64,000 nucleotides of DNA from Hemileia vastatrix. Taxonomy: Eukaryota > Basidiomycota > Pucciniomycetes > Pucciniales > Zaghouaniaceae. The stretch lies in assembly GCA_030280995.1 (NCBI GenBank), contig JASXTE010000002.1, positions 34,184,683 through 34,248,682 of the forward strand, written 5' to 3'. This document shows, piece after piece, positions 62,289 to 64,000 of this stretch (position 1 is its first letter; the number at the start of each line of letters is the position of its first letter). The position numbers and the translations under genes are program-made. Under the pieces are notes generated by a model that worked only from the letters and a program-made list of their open reading frames with translations, was not told where the DNA came from and searched no databases.

Positions 62289-64000
62289 TACTCTAAAAAA
62301 GACAGACTCTCAATAGAGCCTGAGCTGCACTCCAAAAAACCAGAGGCAGCACCCACTTCCTTCCTTCTCCTGCAGCAGTCCATGCACTGGCACATTGAAG
62401 ATAAACCAGGCCTGGTCTCCCAACCATCCTCTCCAGGGGATGACAACCTCATGTGAAGTCTCCTATCATCTTCACCAGTCAACTCCAAACTGATTCCCAA
62501 ATCAAATTGATAACCAATTCTTGCCTGAAAATCCATCAAGAATGGCCCACCCAAAACTGCTTTTACATTACCTTTAGCAATGTAAAAATGAACCTTCCCT
62601 GAGGCTTGGCCAACATCTAACTTCACAAACTCTGAAGTTCCAACCAATTCAGTGACATGTCCACCAATCCCTCTCAAATTCCCACCAATACCAGTTTTGA
62701 TGGCGAGGCCCATATGAGTTGCCTCAAACAAAGAAATCAGGTTTATCTGAGAGCCTGAATCCACCAATGCCCTTGCCTCCCTGCCATTCAGAGTGACATT
62801 GACATATCCCAGAGGAGCAGAAAGATGAGTTTCCAACCCCTCACCAAACTTTTCAGCAGAATCACAAATGTATTCTACCTCACCAGAAGAAACCCTTCTC
62901 CTGGTCAACAACTTTTTCTGCCTATCAGCCAACCCTGGACTGATAGCATACAATTCCCCATAAGATAGGGAAACCTGACCCTGATTCATCCTTTCCAGGA
63001 CAGAGTCCACAACATTAACTTGACCAGACACTACTGGCCTCTCAAAGTGAGCTCTTTGCTTCACCACCTTGGTCCTAGAAAATTCTTGAGGACCAGCACC
63101 ACCAACAGATTTACCATTAACAGGAACCAAACCAGATCCCTCACCAGAACCTCTAACTCCAGCAGGCTTTGGCAATGAAGCCAAAGGGACATCCTCCTCA
63201 GAGTCAGAATCCACCTCCATTGGAATTGGCTCACCATTCAGGTCCAATGCACCAAAACTAGGGGGGCCCATATCAGCCATACCCTTCTGCATCTTGTACA
63301 GCTCTTCTTTGCTGTACCTCTTCCTAGCTGCACTCAGCTTAGGATCCACCTTTGAAGCATTTGGCTTTGGTTGGGCCTGAGAACTGCTCTTAGGCCTTCC
63401 CACCTTTCCTGCTTCCACATCATAAACACCAGCCAAGCATTCACCACTTGAGTGTCCACCACAAGAATACAACTCCAAACCACCAAAGGAAGTAGAAAAA
63501 GAGACCTTATTGACCTCCTTCCCCTTTCCCTTGACATCCTCATCTACCTTAACAGAAGACTTCCCCTGATCAGGAATCTCCTCAAACCTTGGCCTCCTTT
63601 GATTGAGACCACCCCTTCTCCTGACCAAATCCACAGGAGCCTGCCCCTCACTGTGCTTCACAAAAGAACCATCAGGGAACTTAAAAACCCTGCCATCAAA
63701 CTCCACTTTTCCTTCAGACACATCTCTGTTCAGTGCCCAACAATCATTGGACCTGTGCCCCCTCCAACTGCAATAAGAGCAAACCCAAGGATCACTCCTA
63801 CCAGCCCTCCTTTCAAAATCTCTAGGCTGAGAAGGTGCCTTATTAACCTTCTTGGCCTCCAGGACAAAAATGTGCAGCTGCTTTGTAAGATCAGCCAACT
63901 GCTCCACCATTGGGTCCCTCTCCTGTTTGTGAACCTGCACCAAATTTTTCTCCTCCTTCTTCTCCCTAACTTCCTCTTCAGCCAAAGTCTCACTGACTTT
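62288..64000 (-). CDS. Gag-Pro of element C, 5'-partial
   Basis: Open from the window edge to TAA at 62290-62288. It matches B from KVSETLA onward. Zinc knuckle CSYCSWRGHRSNDC (about 63735-63776). Lys/Ser-rich linker, then the acidic repeat-rich part (MQKGMADMGPPSFG). Protease with intact active site LVDSGSQINLISL (about 62730-62770) and ending VLGGPFLMDFQARIGYQ, then a Cys-rich tail (SMCQCMDCCRRRK, about 62355-62395) not usual for these proteases. The true start lies outside the window. No internal stop. Confidence 0.9.
   Translation of the reverse strand, partial: KVSETLAEEEVREKKEEKNLVQVHKQERDPMVEQLADLTKQLHIFVLEAKKVNKAPSQPRDFERRAGRSDPWVCSYCSWRGHRSNDCWALNRDVSEGKVEFDGRVFKFPDGSFVKHSEGQAPVDLVRRRGGLNQRRPRFEEIPDQGKSSVKVDEDVKGKGKEVNKVSFSTSFGGLELYSCGGHSSGECLAGVYDVEAGKVGRPKSSSQAQPKPNASKVDPKLSAARKRYSKEELYKMQKGMADMGPPSFGALDLNGEPIPMEVDSDSEEDVPLASLPKPAGVRGSGEGSGLVPVNGKSVGGAGPQEFSRTKVVKQRAHFERPVVSGQVNVVDSVLERMNQGQVSLSYGELYAISPGLADRQKKLLTRRRVSSGEVEYICDSAEKFGEGLETHLSAPLGYVNVTLNGREARALVDSGSQINLISLFEATHMGLAIKTGIGGNLRGIGGHVTELVGTSEFVKLDVGQASGKVHFYIAKGNVKAVLGGPFLMDFQARIGYQFDLGISLELTGEDDRRLHMRLSSPGEDGWETRPGLSSMCQCMDCCRRRKEVGAASGFLECSSGSIESLSFLE

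Larger units (their letters stand above)
53606..64000 (-). mobile_element. Ty3/Gypsy element C (3' end to gag), with antisense genes
   Basis: Minus-strand reading from the window end: Gag-Pro, ORF2 N-terminal region, Pol, a 4.4-kb 3' region with two antisense genes and repeats, then the end of the 3' LTR (53606-53701). It belongs to the same lineage as A and B (matching knuckle, protease, RT and ORF2 N-terminus) but is diverged. The 5' LTR lies beyond the window. Confidence 0.88.

Noticed and set aside
1..64000. tRNA, rRNA or host housekeeping genes
   Set aside because: I looked for tRNA B-box-like sequences and conserved protein frames on both strands and found none that held up; all convincing coding sequence belongs to mobile elements.

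Overview
The window is almost wall-to-wall transposable elements from a eukaryotic, AT-rich, repeat-dense genome. Short spliceosomal introns (about 58-75 nt, GTAAGT donors, CTAAC-type branch sites, YAG acceptors), nested Ty3/Gypsy elements and decayed TET/JBP-like oxygenase genes point to a basidiomycete fungus, most likely a rust (Pucciniales); that assignment is inference. I found no convincing host gene, tRNA or rRNA.

Layout. 1-2967: 5' half of a Ty3/Gypsy element (copy A, minus strand), abutting the terminus of a PIF/Harbinger-like DNA transposon (2968-3304). 3820-10575: PIF/Harbinger-like element I. 10963-30251: element 3 of the same superfamily, split by an 11.9-kb chromovirus (element D, 15070-26949), whose 5' LTR is itself split by a deleted PIF/Harbinger-like element (15271-17976). 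31752-38562: element 2. 38676-39091: a MITE of the family. 42046-44178: a truncated copy with the best-kept Myb/SANT-like gene. 44179-44998: an LTR fragment. 44999-53603: Ty3/Gypsy copy B (same family as A, internally deleted). 53606-64000: a related minus-strand Ty3/Gypsy element C.

The most interesting system is the PIF/Harbinger-like family. Elements 2 and 3, each bounded by a 3-bp ATT duplication, share one architecture: a DDE transposase gene, a long C-rich/G-rich inverted repeat, a third gene that reads as a TET/JBP-like Fe(II)/2-oxoglutarate dioxygenase, a block of TIR-like repeats, and a convergent Myb/SANT-like gene with a coiled-coil tail. This would be a cut-and-paste transposon carrying a candidate DNA-base-modifying enzyme. 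Both copies are dead and share inactivating changes. Element I has the same ends and the two outer genes but different middle contents.

The retroelements hold a second set of surprises. Element D has a 64-nt intron-like segment at the start of gag that switches to a second, protein-like frame, and a single in-frame UAA between Gag-Pro and Pol. Element C carries, antisense between pol and its 3' LTR, two related genes with a Cys pattern that looks like a permuted Zn2Cys6 cluster. Elements B and C share a 3' repeat (CTCCAAGACTTTAAACTGG-like) in at least a dozen copies each, with a related form inside the reading frame between protease and reverse transcriptase.
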